Shown piece after piece: positions 8,974 through 19,659 of a DNA stretch of 64,000 bases. A program made the position numbers and the translations under genes. This DNA comes from UBA4656 sp002405525 (GTDB lineage: Bacteria > Pseudomonadota > Gammaproteobacteria > Xanthomonadales > Ahniellaceae). The stretch lies in assembly GCA_036723735.1 (NCBI GenBank), contig DAIMGT010000005.1, positions 1 to 64,000 on the forward strand, given 5' to 3'. Numbering within the stretch: the first letter of the stretch is position 1; each line of letters begins with the position of its first letter. The notes under the pieces are model-generated. The model had not been told where the DNA came from and made no database searches. It worked only from the letters and a program-made list of their open reading frames with translations.

Positions 8974-11336
8974 GCGCGCTATCGCGCAAGGCCCTGCGCG
9001 ACCTGTGGCATCTGCGCGGCCAGGCGCTGGCGATTGCGCTGGTGATCGCCGGTGGCATCGCCAACCTGGTGATGTCGCAGGCCACCCTGGATTCCCTGTA
9101 CGGCACGCGCGAGCGCTTCTACCGCGAAAACGCGTTCGCCGACGCCTGGGCGCCGCTGGAGCGCGCGCCGGAGCCGGTCGCCGCGCGGCTGTCGGCGATC
9201 GACGGCGTCGCCGCGGTGGAGACGCGGGTGGTGTCGGCCGGCAACCTCGCCCTGCCGGGATTCGACGAGCCGATCCGAGCGCTGGTGCACTCTCTTCCTG
9301 CCGCCGGCGCGCCGCCCGCGCTGAACCGACTCACCGTGCGGCGCGGCCGCCTGCCGGACGGCGGCGGTCGCGGGGAAGTGGTGGCCAGCGAGGCCTTCGC
9401 CGAGGCGCACGCCCTGGCCCCGGGCGCCCGCCTGCGCGCAACCCTGCACGGGCGAGCCCAGTGGTTCACCCTGGTCGGGATCGCTGCATCGCCGGAGTTC
9501 GTATATCAGATCCAGCCCGGCGGCACGTTCCCGGACTTCAAGCGCTTCGCCGTGCTGTGGATGGATCGGCGCGAACTGGAGGCGGCGCTCGACATGGACG
9601 GGGCTTTCAACGACGTCGCGCTGCGTCTGGCGCCCGGGGCCCGCACGGCGGCGGTGCTGGCGGCGGTCGACGGGGTGCTGGCGCGTTACGGCGGGCTCGG
9701 CGCGTTCTCTCGCGACGAGCAGCTGTCGCACCGCTTCCTCAAGCACGAGTTCCAGCAGCTGGCGACCATGGCCTGGCTGTTTCCGGCGATCTTCCTGTCG
9801 GTGGCCGCGTTCCTGCTCAACGTGGTGGTGACGCGGCTGGTGGGGATGCAGCGCGACCAGATCGCGATCCTCAAGGCATTCGGCTATCCGCCGCAGGCGA
9901 TCGGGCGCCACTATGCGCTGATGGTGGCGGTGATCGCGCTGGGCGGCGCGGCGATCGGCGTTGGTGGAGGCGCGGCGCTGGGCCAGTGGCTGTCCAGCGT
10001 GTACATGCAGTTCTACCGATTTCCCTATCTCGAATTCCGGCTCAGTCCGACGGTCGCCGGACTCGGCGTCGCAGTGGCGCTGGCCAGCGCGCTGGCGGGG
10101 ACCGCGGTGGCGGTATGGCGCGCCGCGCGCCTGCCGCCGGCCGAGGCGATGCGGCCTCCGGCGCCGGAACACTATCGCCCCACGCTGGTGGAGCGGCTCG
10201 GTTTCGGCCGGCGGCTCGACGAGCCGACCCGCATCATTCTGCGCCAGCTGGAGCGGCGGCCCGGCAAGGCGGCGCTGTCGATCGCGGGGCTGGCAATGGC
10301 CTGCGCGATCATGATGGTCGGCCGCTTCCAGGGCGACGCCATCGACTGGATGGTGGATACCCAGTATCGCATCGCGCAGCGAAACGACGTGGGCGTCTTC
10401 CTGGTCGAGCCGACCGGGCGCGGCGCGCTGCGGGAACTCGGTTCCCTGCCGGGGGTGGAACGGGTGGAGCCGTTCCGCACCGTGCCGGTGGTGTTCCGCC
10501 GCGGCACGATGGAATACCGCAGCTTCATCGAGGGGCTGGCGCCGGAGCCCGAACTCAAGCGTCCCGTGGACCGCGCGCTGCGGCCGGTGCCTGTCCCCTC
10601 CGACGGTCTGCTGCTGACCGACTACCTCGCCGGGATGCTGGACGTGGCGCCCGGCGATCGGGTCGAGGTGCAGGTGCTCGATGGACGCCGTCGGTGGCTG
10701 GTGCTGCCGGTGGCCGGTACCGTGCACGAATACATCGGCGCGCAAGGCTACATGGCGCTCGATGCGCTCAACCGCGCGCTGGGCGAAGGCGATGTCGTCA
10801 CCGGCGCGCGGTTGTCGGTGGCCGCCGCCGAGCGCGCGAACCTGTACCGCCTGCTCGACCAGCGTCCGCGGATCGCCGGCGTGGGCGTGCGCGACCTCGA
10901 AATCCGCAACGTCTATGATTCGATCGCCGAGAGCATGCTCACGTTCTCCTTCGTCTCGCTGCTGCTCGGCGCGGTGATCAACTTCGGCGTGGTCTACAAC
11001 GCCGCCCGGGTCGCGTTGTCGGAGCGCGGGCGCGAGCTGGCCAGCCTGCGCGTGCTGGGCTTCACGCGGGGCGAGGTTTCCTACATCCTGCTGGGTGAGC
11101 TGGCGCTGCTGGTGCTGCTTTCCGTGCCGGTCGGTTTTCTGTTCGGCTGGGGCCTGATCGCCTTCATGGGGCAGGCGCTGACTTCCGACCTGTTCCGCGT
11201 GCCGGCCCAGCTGAGCATGCAGACGCTGGCTTTCGCGGGACTGGCGATGGTGGTGTCGTCGGTGCTCTCCGCGCTGGCCGTGCGGCGACAGCTGGCGCGC
11301 CTGGACCTGGTGGAAGTGCTCAAGACGCGGGAGTAG
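8970..11336 (+). CDS. FtsX/MacB-like ABC transporter permease, two FtsX domains
   Basis: 788 residues, starting at GTG 8970, which overlaps the ATPase stop (GTGA). The N-terminal membrane segment (ALAIALVIAGGIANLVM) is followed by a large extracytoplasmic domain with WxP/Gly-rich strands. Two FtsX blocks follow, each with three or so hydrophobic helices (from about residue 260 and again from about 665 to the C-terminus, ending RLDLVEVLKTRE). This duplicated-permease layout belongs to the mechanotransmission ABC group that extracts or exports lipids, peptides or drugs without a cargo-conducting channel. The adjacent adaptor gene supports an efflux-type tripartite system; no outer-membrane channel gene is nearby. 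Confidence 0.87.
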   Translation: MSALSRKALRDLWHLRGQALAIALVIAGGIANLVMSQATLDSLYGTRERFYRENAFADAWAPLERAPEPVAARLSAIDGVAAVETRVVSAGNLALPGFDEPIRALVHSLPAAGAPPALNRLTVRRGRLPDGGGRGEVVASEAFAEAHALAPGARLRATLHGRAQWFTLVGIAASPEFVYQIQPGGTFPDFKRFAVLWMDRRELEAALDMDGAFNDVALRLAPGARTAAVLAAVDGVLARYGGLGAFSRDEQLSHRFLKHEFQQLATMAWLFPAIFLSVAAFLLNVVVTRLVGMQRDQIAILKAFGYPPQAIGRHYALMVAVIALGGAAIGVGGGAALGQWLSSVYMQFYRFPYLEFRLSPTVAGLGVAVALASALAGTAVAVWRAARLPPAEAMRPPAPEHYRPTLVERLGFGRRLDEPTRIILRQLERRPGKAALSIAGLAMACAIMMVGRFQGDAIDWMVDTQYRIAQRNDVGVFLVEPTGRGALRELGSLPGVERVEPFRTVPVVFRRGTMEYRSFIEGLAPEPELKRPVDRALRPVPVPSDGLLLTDYLAGMLDVAPGDRVEVQVLDGRRRWLVLPVAGTVHEYIGAQGYMALDALNRALGEGDVVTGARLSVAAAERANLYRLLDQRPRIAGVGVRDLEIRNVYDSIAESMLTFSFVSLLLGAVINFGVVYNAARVALSERGRELASLRVLGFTRGEVSYILLGELALLVLLSVPVGFLFGWGLIAFMGQALTSDLFRVPAQLSMQTLAFAGLAMVVSSVLSALAVRRQLARLDLVEVLKTRE

Positions 11337-11338
11337 CG

Positions 11339-12535
11339 ATGGCGTTGTCGCGCAGGCAGTGGGCAGGGATCGGGATCGGCGTGCTGGTACTGGCCGGACT
11401 GGCATTCGGCTTCCGCTCGCCGGCGCGGGTGGTGGACGTCCGCGAGGTGGTCCGCGGGCCACTGGCGGTGAGCTTTCAGGAGGAGGGGCGCACGCGCCTG
11501 AAGGATCGCTTCGTGGTCGCCGCGCCGGTCGCCGGCACCCTGCGTCGGGTGGTGCTTCGCGAGGGCGATGCGGTGCGGGCCGGCCAGGTGGTGGCGGAGA
11601 TCGATCCGGCATCGGCGGCGCTGCTCGATCCCGCGAGCCGGACGCGGCTGCGCGGGGAAGCGGACGCCGCGACCGCCGCGGTGCGCGCCGCCCAGGGGCG
11701 CGTGGCGGCCGCGGCATCGGCCGAGCGCCAGGCGCGTCGTGAGTACGAGCGACTGCAGGGCATGCAGGCGTCCGGCGCCGTATCGCCGAACCAGATGGAC
11801 GCCGCGGCCGCGACCGCGGCGCGCACCGCGGCCGAACTGGCCGCCGCGCGAGCCGACGAAGAAGGCGCGCGGCAGCGCGGACTTGCCGCCCGTGCTGCTC
11901 TCGGCGAGGAAGGGCGCGCCGGCGGCGGCGCGCCGCTGCTGCTGCTCGCACCGATCGACGGACTGGTGGTGCGTCGGTATCTGGAGAGCGCTGTGCCCGT
12001 GGCGGCCGGGTCGCCGGTTCTGGAACTGGGCGACCCGCGCGCGATCGAGGTGGAGGTCGAGGCTCTGTCCACGGACGCGGTGCGGCTGCGCGCCGGCCAG
12101 TCGGCGCGCGTGCTGCGCTGGGGCGGCGAGGGTGCGCTGGTCGCGCGCGTGCAGCGGGTCGAGCCGGGCGGGTTCACCAAGGTCTCGGCGCTCGGGGTGG
12201 AGGAGCAGCGCGTGCGGGTGATCCTCGACTTCGACGAGCCCGCCGAGCGCCGGGCCGCGCTGGGCGACGGCTACCGCGTCGAGGTCGAGTTCGTTGCCTG
12301 GCAGGCCGACGAGGTGCTGCAGGTGCCGGCGCCCGCGCTGTTCCGTCTCGACGGCCGTTGGCACGTGTTCGTCGTCGACCGTGGCAGGGCCCGGATACGC
12401 GCGGTCGAGATCGGCGAACGCGGCGCCGAAGCCGCGCAGGTCCTGTCCGGCCTCGCGGCCGGCGAGCGCGTCGTGGCCTACCCGGACGAGCGTGTTCGTG
12501 AGGGGGTCCGGCTGCGTCCCTTGGCCGATTCCTGA
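11339..12535 (+). CDS. HlyD/MacA-type periplasmic adaptor protein
   Basis: 398 residues, beginning two bases after the permease stop, so the third gene of the operon. An N-terminal membrane anchor (GIGIGVLVLAGLAFGF) is followed by a lipoyl/barrel-sandwich half-domain (VVAAPVAGTLRRVVLREGDAV), an Ala/Arg/Glu helical hairpin (about 105-190), the second barrel half (LLLAPIDGLVVRRYLESAV) and a membrane-proximal C-terminal domain. It links an inner-membrane ABC exporter to the outer membrane in the family model. The order ATPase-permease-adaptor differs from macAB, where the adaptor comes first. Confidence 0.87.
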   Translation: MALSRRQWAGIGIGVLVLAGLAFGFRSPARVVDVREVVRGPLAVSFQEEGRTRLKDRFVVAAPVAGTLRRVVLREGDAVRAGQVVAEIDPASAALLDPASRTRLRGEADAATAAVRAAQGRVAAAASAERQARREYERLQGMQASGAVSPNQMDAAAATAARTAAELAAARADEEGARQRGLAARAALGEEGRAGGGAPLLLLAPIDGLVVRRYLESAVPVAAGSPVLELGDPRAIEVEVEALSTDAVRLRAGQSARVLRWGGEGALVARVQRVEPGGFTKVSALGVEEQRVRVILDFDEPAERRAALGDGYRVEVEFVAWQADEVLQVPAPALFRLDGRWHVFVVDRGRARIRAVEIGERGAEAAQVLSGLAAGERVVAYPDERVREGVRLRPLADS

Positions 12536-12781
12536 ACGCCGCCGGGCAGCGCGTGCGGGCGCTCGGGACCGAAGCCGTCGGCGGCCCGATTCGCTTTTCG
12601 GCGCGCGGCGTGCTAGCTTCTCGGCGCTGTGTTTGCACGGTCACTGTGAATCGTGGCCCGATGCGACGGTACTCCGGTCCGATCCATCGTTTCACCTCTG
12701 TGTCTCCTTGCACACCCAGTGATAGGTCGCCGTCCACGGTGGTCGGTGACCTCTGTCCTTTTCAATCATTGGAGTAGTTTC
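12536..12781 (+). promoter_or_regulatory. long 5' leader of the cold-shock gene
   Basis: 246 bases with no supported gene between the adaptor gene and csp. The part from about 12600 is less GC-rich than its surroundings. It ends with TTGGAG seven bases before the ATG. Long structured leaders are characteristic of cold-shock genes, where they act as RNA thermosensors. I cannot assign the promoter hexamers with confidence. Confidence 0.4.
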
Positions 12782-12991
12782 ATGTCGGATCGTCAGACCG
12801 GTACCGTCAAGTGGTTCAACGACGCCAAGGGCTTCGGATTCATCACCCGCGAGGGCGGCCCGGACGTGTTCGTGCACTTCCGCGCCATCAACGGCAATGG
12901 CCACCGCACGCTGGCGGAAGGCCAGAAGGTGCAGTTCCGCGTCACGCAGGGCCCGAAGGGCCTGCAGGCCGAGGACGTGACCGCCGTCTAA
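12782..12991 (+). CDS. CspA-family cold-shock protein (copy 1)
   Basis: 69-residue single cold-shock domain, full length for the family. It contains GTVKWFNDAKGFGFITRE (RNP1, KGFGFI) and DVFVHFRAI (RNP2, VFVHF), then the VQFRVTQGPKGLQAEDV end. The IN-GNGHRTLAEGQ loop is slightly longer than in E. coli CspA, as in the second copy at 53.3 kb. It acts as an RNA chaperone that melts secondary structure and can antiterminate transcription. Two hairpins and then an RRM gene follow. Confidence 0.95.
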   Translation: MSDRQTGTVKWFNDAKGFGFITREGGPDVFVHFRAINGNGHRTLAEGQKVQFRVTQGPKGLQAEDVTAV

Positions 12992-13009
12992 GGCGGCGCG
13001 CCGCGCGCT

Positions 13010-13034
13010 GGAACGGCCCCGCGCGGGCCGTTCC
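13010..13034 (+). terminator. first hairpin after csp (10-bp perfect stem)
   Basis: GGAACGGCCC (13010-13019) pairs perfectly with GGGCCGTTCC (13025-13034) around a 5-nt loop. It has no T-tract of its own but is followed five bases later by the terminator hairpin, making a tandem structure at the 3' end of the csp mRNA. Confidence 0.7.
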
Positions 13035-13039
13035 GATCA

Positions 13040-13075
13040 CGCCGGGGCGCGGATGCGACCCGGCGTTTTTCTTTT
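13040..13075 (+). terminator. Rho-independent terminator directly upstream of the RRM gene
   Basis: CGCCGGG (13040-13046) pairs with CCCGGCG (13059-13065). Three further pairs (CGC/GCG) inside the loop extend the helix after one mismatch. The stem is followed at once by TTTTTCTTTT. The RRM gene's ribosome-binding site starts three bases after the T-tract, so there is no room for a separate promoter downstream of the terminator. Confidence 0.75.
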
Positions 13076-13091
13076 CAGAGGGAGATTCACG

Positions 13092-13355
13092 ATGCTGACG
13101 CTCAGCGTGCGCGGGCTTCCGCGCGAAATGACCGAATCCGGGCTGTCCGAACTGTTCGGCAAGCACGGCAAGGTGCATGGCCTGCGGATGGCCAAGGACC
13201 TGTTCGCCGGGACCTGCAAGGGTTTCGCCGAACTCAAGATGGAAGGGCACGAGGCGCGCGCCGCGATCTCGGCGCTCAACGGCTCCAGCCAGGGCGGGTC
13301 GACGCTGCGCGTCGAACTGGCCAGCGAACGCCGCGGCCCAGGCGGCCGCCGCTGA
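13092..13355 (+). CDS. RRM-domain RNA-binding protein
   Basis: 87 residues comprising one RNA-recognition motif. RNP2 is LSVRGL near the N-terminus, RNP1-like is CKGFAELKM at about residues 42-50, and the last strand is STLRVELASER; the end is Gly/Arg-rich (RRGPGGRR). Small RRM proteins in bacteria bind RNA and are often cold-inducible. ATG 13092 has an ideal GAGGGAG seven bases upstream. The gene lies 100 bases after csp with a terminator between, so its expression may depend on read-through. Confidence 0.88.
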   Translation: MLTLSVRGLPREMTESGLSELFGKHGKVHGLRMAKDLFAGTCKGFAELKMEGHEARAAISALNGSSQGGSTLRVELASERRGPGGRR

Positions 13356-13410
13356 TCCAAAGCCGGTCGCGGGCCTCGCGGTCCGCGGCCGGGAGACGGC
13401 CGCCGCCCGC

Positions 13411-16182
13411 CTAAGCGGTCAGCGAGGGTTCGATCCGCGCCGCCAGCGCCGACCGATCGTCGGCCGGCAGGGGGCCGAGTCCCAGCCATTCTTCCAGCAA
13501 CTGCTTCGCGTCCTGCGCGGGATCGGTCGCTGCTCCGCCGCGCATGCGCTCTGCCAGCCGCTGCATCTGCAAGGCGCGGCGCAGTTCGCGCGCTTCGGCT
13601 GGCGATTCGGCGCCACGCGCCGCTTCGGCTCGCACGGCGAGCGCCGCCCCGGCTGCGCGCGCGTCGCCGGCCAAGGCCATGAGCGCATCCGTCGCGATCC
13701 CGCTGGTGACCCATCCACGCACGCGTTCGATCCGCTGGCGCAGGACGGCGGGCAGGGCCAGCCCCTCGATCGATGCTTGCAGCGCGTCCAGCGAGGGCGC
13801 TGCATCGCCGTCGATCAATGCGGCCTCCGCCGCCGCGCAGGCGGCCGCGGCGGCCAGGATGCGCTGCGTGGTTTCCGCACGCAGGCGCGCCTGCAGCGCG
13901 CGCTGCGCCCGCCTGACCTGGTCCAGCGACTGGTCGAAGCGGCGCTCCTCGTCGCGCCCGCGATCGTCGCGCGGCGGCCGGCGGTCGCGCAGGCCAGGTG
14001 GCACGCGGTCGTCCCGACGGCCCGGCGCCGGGCCGCCGCGCCCGTCGCGCGCTCCGCGGCCGCGGTCGCGGTCGTCCTTCGCCGCCGGCGGCGGAGCGAT
14101 CGCGTGCCAGCGCGCCTGAAGTGCGGCGATGCGCGCATCGGCGTGGCGGAGCGACTCGGCATCGCCGTTGGCGAGCGCCGCCAGTTCGCGCAGCACCTCG
14201 GCCACCGCGGCCTCGCGCTCGCGCGCGGCCGATTGCTCACCCTCGCGCTGCGCTCGCTCGGCAGCGAACAGCGGATCGGCCAGCGCGGAAAACTCGGATC
14301 GCAGCGCTTCCTCGGCCGCGCGCCCGGCCCGCGGCATCGATGCCAGCCGCGTTTGTGCCTCGCGCACGGCCGCGAGCGCGTCGGGTCCGGACACCTGCGC
14401 GAGCTGGCGGCGCAGCTGCGCGATCACCTTGCGCTTGTCGGCCTCCGCCGCCGCATCGCGATCGGCGCGGCGGGCGTCGATGCGCTCGATCGCGGCGCGC
14501 AGGCGCTTGCCGAGGGCGCCGCGCTCGCGCGGATCGATGTCGTCCAGCCGGTGCAGCGCTTCGGTCAGCGCGCGACGCAGCCCGCTGTCCGCGTGCGCTG
14601 CATCGTGGTGGACGCCATCGGCACGCGCCAGCAGCGCATCGAGGTCGGCGCGTCGCCGCCCGCGCAGTTCGTCGCGCTTGTCGAAATAAGCCCTGGCCGG
14701 CGCCATGGCGCGGTGGCAGACCGCGCGAAACCGCCGCGCCAGCCCGACCCGGGCGGCGGCTTCGGCGTCCAGTCGCTCGCTGGCGTCGAGTCGCTGCCAT
14801 TCGGTCTGCCCTTCGCGCACGCGGTGTGCGATCGCGTCAGGGTGGGCGCCGGAAGCCGCCAGCGATTCGATTTCGTCGCACAGGCGCGCGCGCGCCTTGT
14901 TGTTCGACCAGTGCTGCCAGCGCGCCAGGCGGTCGAAGCGTTCCTGCAGGGCGGCCAGCCGGCGATCCACCGTGGCGGGCAGAAGGCGAGCGGCGCGAAG
15001 CGCGACCAGTGTGGCCTGCGCGTCGCGCGCATCGCCGGCGCGCTCTGCGTCCAGCGCGGCTTCGAGCGCCGCCAGTGCGTCGCGCGCGCGGGCGGCATCC
15101 AATTCGAGAGCGGCGCGTCGTGCGTCGGCCTCCGCGTCGCGGCGGGCAGCCTCGTGATTGAGTCGCTCCCGCGCCAGCGCCAGCGCGGCTTCGAAGCGTT
15201 GCCGCGCGTCGAGTTCCGCCGCCGCATGCGAGCGCCTGCGGTCCCAGGCCAGCGCGAGGCGCCGCCGCAACTCGTCGACGCCGGCACCGTCGAGAATGCC
15301 GGCATGCCCCTCTGCCTCGTCCGCCAGAGCGAGCAGTTCGGGATCGGGAGCCGGATCGGGAAGCACTTCATCTTCGAGCGGCGCCGGCGTGACGGCCGGG
15401 CCGGCGGAGACCGTCCGCGGCGCCAGCGCGCCGGCGAGCGCGTCCACGTAGCCCTGGACGCGGCGCACCAGGTCGTCGCCGAGGTGCGGGGCCAGCGCAG
15501 ACCACTCGTCGAGCAGCATGTCGCGCCTTGCCAGGAGGTCTTGCGGACGTTCGCGTCGCAACGCGTCGAGACAATCGGCGATCGCCAGCGCGCGCTCGCG
15601 CCGGGCCTGTGGATCGCCTGCCGCCAGGCGCATCGCAAAGGCGCGCTCGCGCGCGGCGTGGGCGAGCCGCTTGTCCGACTTGCGGGCCGACTCGGCGAGT
15701 CGGTCCAGGGTCGGCAGATGGTCGATGCGCGCGAGCAGGGTCAGCCGCAGCGCCGGATCGGGGTCCCGCTGGCATCGTTCGGCCAGCAGTCCAGGCTTGC
15801 CGTGGCGCTCCAGCGCGAGGAGGCGCAGCGTGGGTTCGGGAGCCTGCGACGCCACGTGCGCGAGTACGTCCGCGTCGTCCTCGGCGCGCAGGATCCGCTC
15901 CCGCTCGGGCAGCGCCATGGCCTCGTCGCACAGGAGCGCGCGGTAGCGGGCCGCCGCCAGTTCGCGCACCGTCGCATCGGCATCGTGACGCGCGCGGTCG
16001 CCGAGCAGCGGCAAATCCACCAGTCGCCGGACCGCGGCCGCGCGAACCGTGGGGCTTTCGTCGCCGCGGGCCAGGTCGGCGAGTCGCGGGGCGATCGCCG
16101 CGGGATCGGCGCAGGCGATCGCGCGGGCGCGCTCGGCGGGGTCGCGGCTCTCCCAGCCAGGCTGATTGCGCAGCTTGAACAT
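13411..16182 (-). CDS. large DUF349-repeat protein with HEAT-like N-terminus
   Basis: 923 residues, extremely rich in Ala, Arg, Asp and Glu. The first 200 or so residues are HEAT-like helical repeats (RLADLARGDESPTVRAAAVR, LAHVASQAPEPTLRLLALER). The rest is long helices with repeated DUF349-type units (for example AHRVREGQTEWQRLD and a RFRAVCHRAMAPARAYFDKR block, and again LQARWHAI). An internal charged Arg/Asp/Gly-rich linker (RDDRDRGRGARDGRG type) separates the last units. No catalytic motif or membrane segment. The function of DUF349 proteins is unsettled. ATG 16182 gives a sensible N-terminus (MFKLRNQPGWESRDP). Confidence 0.82.
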   Translation of the reverse strand: MFKLRNQPGWESRDPAERARAIACADPAAIAPRLADLARGDESPTVRAAAVRRLVDLPLLGDRARHDADATVRELAAARYRALLCDEAMALPERERILRAEDDADVLAHVASQAPEPTLRLLALERHGKPGLLAERCQRDPDPALRLTLLARIDHLPTLDRLAESARKSDKRLAHAARERAFAMRLAAGDPQARRERALAIADCLDALRRERPQDLLARRDMLLDEWSALAPHLGDDLVRRVQGYVDALAGALAPRTVSAGPAVTPAPLEDEVLPDPAPDPELLALADEAEGHAGILDGAGVDELRRRLALAWDRRRSHAAAELDARQRFEAALALARERLNHEAARRDAEADARRAALELDAARARDALAALEAALDAERAGDARDAQATLVALRAARLLPATVDRRLAALQERFDRLARWQHWSNNKARARLCDEIESLAASGAHPDAIAHRVREGQTEWQRLDASERLDAEAAARVGLARRFRAVCHRAMAPARAYFDKRDELRGRRRADLDALLARADGVHHDAAHADSGLRRALTEALHRLDDIDPRERGALGKRLRAAIERIDARRADRDAAAEADKRKVIAQLRRQLAQVSGPDALAAVREAQTRLASMPRAGRAAEEALRSEFSALADPLFAAERAQREGEQSAAREREAAVAEVLRELAALANGDAESLRHADARIAALQARWHAIAPPPAAKDDRDRGRGARDGRGGPAPGRRDDRVPPGLRDRRPPRDDRGRDEERRFDQSLDQVRRAQRALQARLRAETTQRILAAAAACAAAEAALIDGDAAPSLDALQASIEGLALPAVLRQRIERVRGWVTSGIATDALMALAGDARAAGAALAVRAEAARGAESPAEARELRRALQMQRLAERMRGGAATDPAQDAKQLLEEWLGLGPLPADDRSALAARIEPSLTA

Positions 16183-16477
16183 GGATGGACGGATCGTGGG
16201 TCGGAGCGGTGTAGCGTGACCATCCGGGCCGGGAAGTCAACTATCGGCGCGTCGCACCGCGCTGCCGGGTCCGGCACTCGCCGCCGCATGGTGTCGTTTA
16301 TGCTCAAGGTCCAACCGTCGCCGGAGTCCGCATGACTGCCGAAGCCTGCCGTCCGTCGATGCGCGTGCACCGCGGGCGTGGAATCGCGCGGGCCGCGCGA
16401 CATCCGGTCCGGATCGTGGCGCCGGTCCAGGCGACGGCTTCGCACTGCGGGCGGCCGGGTGCGGCGGTGTCCGGCCG

Positions 16478-17377
16478 GTGGGGCTGCCGGTGACCGTCAC
16501 GTTGCACGAATGGCCGGCGCGCAGCGCCGACGGCCACGTTGCGGCGGTGCGCGCGCACCTCGTCCCCGGCGCGCGCGTCGGGCTGCTCTTCGTGCCTGCG
16601 ATGGGTGTTGCGGCCTGGCACTACGACGGCTTCGCGCAGGCGCTCGCCGCGCGCGGGGTGGCGGTGGCGGTGCATGAGTGGCGCGGGCTCGGGACCAGTA
16701 CGTTGCGCGCCTCGCGGCGCCACGACTGGAGCTACCGCGAACTGCTGGAGGACGATCTGCCGGCATCAATCGGCACGGTGTGCACGGGCGCGCCGCCAGT
16801 GCGCTGGTGCTTCGGCGGGCACAGCCTCGGCTCGCAGTTCGCCGCGATGGCGGCAGCCGTCGATGCTCGGGCCCATGGAATCATGGTGATCGCCGGCGGC
16901 GCCCCGTACTGGCGCAGCTTCCCGCACCTGCAGAAGCTGATGCTGCGCGGCGTTTTCGGCGTGATGAACGGCGTGGGCGCGATGCGCGGCTATTTCCCCG
17001 GTCGCCGCGCAGGATTCGCCGGCAACGAGGCGCGCGGGGTGATCCGCGACTGGACCTACACCGGGCGCCATGGCCACTACCGCGTGCCGGGCCTCGCCCG
17101 CGACCACGAGGGCGCGCTGCATCGGTGCCGTCTGCCGGTGCTGGCGATCCGCTTCACCGATGACTGGTACGTTCCGCAGGCGTCGCTCGATCACCTGCTG
17201 GCCAAACTGCCGCACGCGACCGTGCAGCGCCAGGAGATCGGGCGCGCTGCGCTTGCGGGTCGCGCGGCCGACCACTTCGGCTGGATGAGGCATCCGGTCG
17301 GGGTGGCGGAGCGCGTGGCACGCTGGCTCGGCGGGTCCGTCCGCGAGGCGAACGCCTCGGATTCTGTGGCGCCTTGA
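16478..17377 (+). CDS. alpha/beta hydrolase
   Basis: 299-residue alpha/beta fold hydrolase of the serine aminopeptidase-like group. The oxyanion region is VPAMGVAAWHYDGFAQALAARG, the nucleophile elbow is GGHSLGSQ (about residues 114-121), the likely acid is in RFTDDWYVP, and the likely catalytic His is in ADHFGWMRHPVG near the C-terminus. The start is GTG 16478; another in-frame GTG lies four codons later. No signal peptide, so cytosolic. Substrate unknown. A TTG of the next frame overlaps its stop, but the real downstream start is further on. Confidence 0.82.
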   Translation: MGLPVTVTLHEWPARSADGHVAAVRAHLVPGARVGLLFVPAMGVAAWHYDGFAQALAARGVAVAVHEWRGLGTSTLRASRRHDWSYRELLEDDLPASIGTVCTGAPPVRWCFGGHSLGSQFAAMAAAVDARAHGIMVIAGGAPYWRSFPHLQKLMLRGVFGVMNGVGAMRGYFPGRRAGFAGNEARGVIRDWTYTGRHGHYRVPGLARDHEGALHRCRLPVLAIRFTDDWYVPQASLDHLLAKLPHATVQRQEIGRAALAGRAADHFGWMRHPVGVAERVARWLGGSVREANASDSVAP

Positions 17378-17457
17378 GCCACGTCGCGCCGCGTCCGCCG
17401 GTTCATGGCAGTCTGGATCGGCAGCGCGGTCGCGGCGTGTTGCGAAGGAGGCGGGTC

Positions 17458-18834
<1,377 letters not shown>

Positions 18835-18975
18835 AGGGCGGCTGCCGAAGCCCGCCTCGCGAGTTCGGCGGAACAGGCGCGCGATGCGGCAGGAAACGGC
18901 GCGCGCGGGGCTCAAGTGCTGCGCCGTGTGACCGGGCCCCCGTAGGACGCGGGGTTTGCTGCCGTGGACAGGGCG

Positions 18976-19545
18976 TCAGGCGGCGTCCCGAGCGGGAGCC
19001 GCCACGGTCGTCGCGCGCGAACCCGCGATGTGCCGGCGCATCCCGTGCAGGATGTGGCGATGCAGTTCGTGGGCAAGATGGTGCTCCAGCGGACGGGCCA
19101 GCCAGCGCGGCCGCAGGTGCCCGCGGTAGTGGGTGGTCAGTTCGACCTCGCTGCCCCCGGCGACGCGCCGGATCTCGTACGAGCCCTCGCCCATCGTCAG
19201 GCTGCCTTCGACGCCCAGGCGCTGCTCGACCACGTCGAAGCGCATCAGACGCCCGGGCTCGAGTTGGCGGATCTGCTTGAGCAGGTGCGCGTCCTCATAG
19301 ATGCAGCGGATCAGCGCGCCGACGCTGCGCTTGTCGCCCTTGCTGCGCAGCGGCGCGGGCAGGAACAGACGCAGGTGCCAGGGTGCGCGGCCCGGGACCT
19401 CCTCGTAGAACAGGATTCCGGCCCAGACTTCCTCCGGTGCGGCGTCCAGCAGCATCCTCGTGCGCACGGCCTCGGCCACGGGATTGCGCGGGAACAGTCG
19501 GCCGAGGCGATCGAACAGGCGACGTGCCGTGGCGTGCAGCAACAT
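18976..19545 (-). CDS. SRPBCC-fold protein
   Basis: 189 residues. Sequence such as RTRMLLDAAPEEVWAGILFYEEVPGRAPWHLRLF, LEPGRLMRFDVVEQRL and GSYEIRRVAGGSEVELTTHYRGHLRPRWLARPLEHHLAHELHR (quoted in pieces) follows the SRPBCC/polyketide-cyclase-like pattern of strands and a long C-terminal helix. This fold binds hydrophobic ligands. ATG 19545 has GGAGGA upstream. It converges on the subtilase across about 140 bases and diverges from the META lipoprotein. Ligand and pathway unknown. Confidence 0.7.
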   Translation of the reverse strand: MLLHATARRLFDRLGRLFPRNPVAEAVRTRMLLDAAPEEVWAGILFYEEVPGRAPWHLRLFLPAPLRSKGDKRSVGALIRCIYEDAHLLKQIRQLEPGRLMRFDVVEQRLGVEGSLTMGEGSYEIRRVAGGSEVELTTHYRGHLRPRWLARPLEHHLAHELHRHILHGMRRHIAGSRATTVAAPARDAA

Positions 19546-19659
19546 GCAAGTCCTCCATGGGTCCGGGCCTCGGCAGGGTAGACTCCTGCGAGGCGGTTCG
19601 CCAGCGCCACGGCAGCGTCCGGGCAGCCGGCCGGATCGGCCCACGGCAAGGAGCGGCGG

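Noticed and set aside
13177..16335. 1052-codon plus-strand frame antisense to the DUF349 gene
   Set aside because: Composition is typical of an antisense shadow; it overlaps the RRM gene and has no family similarity.
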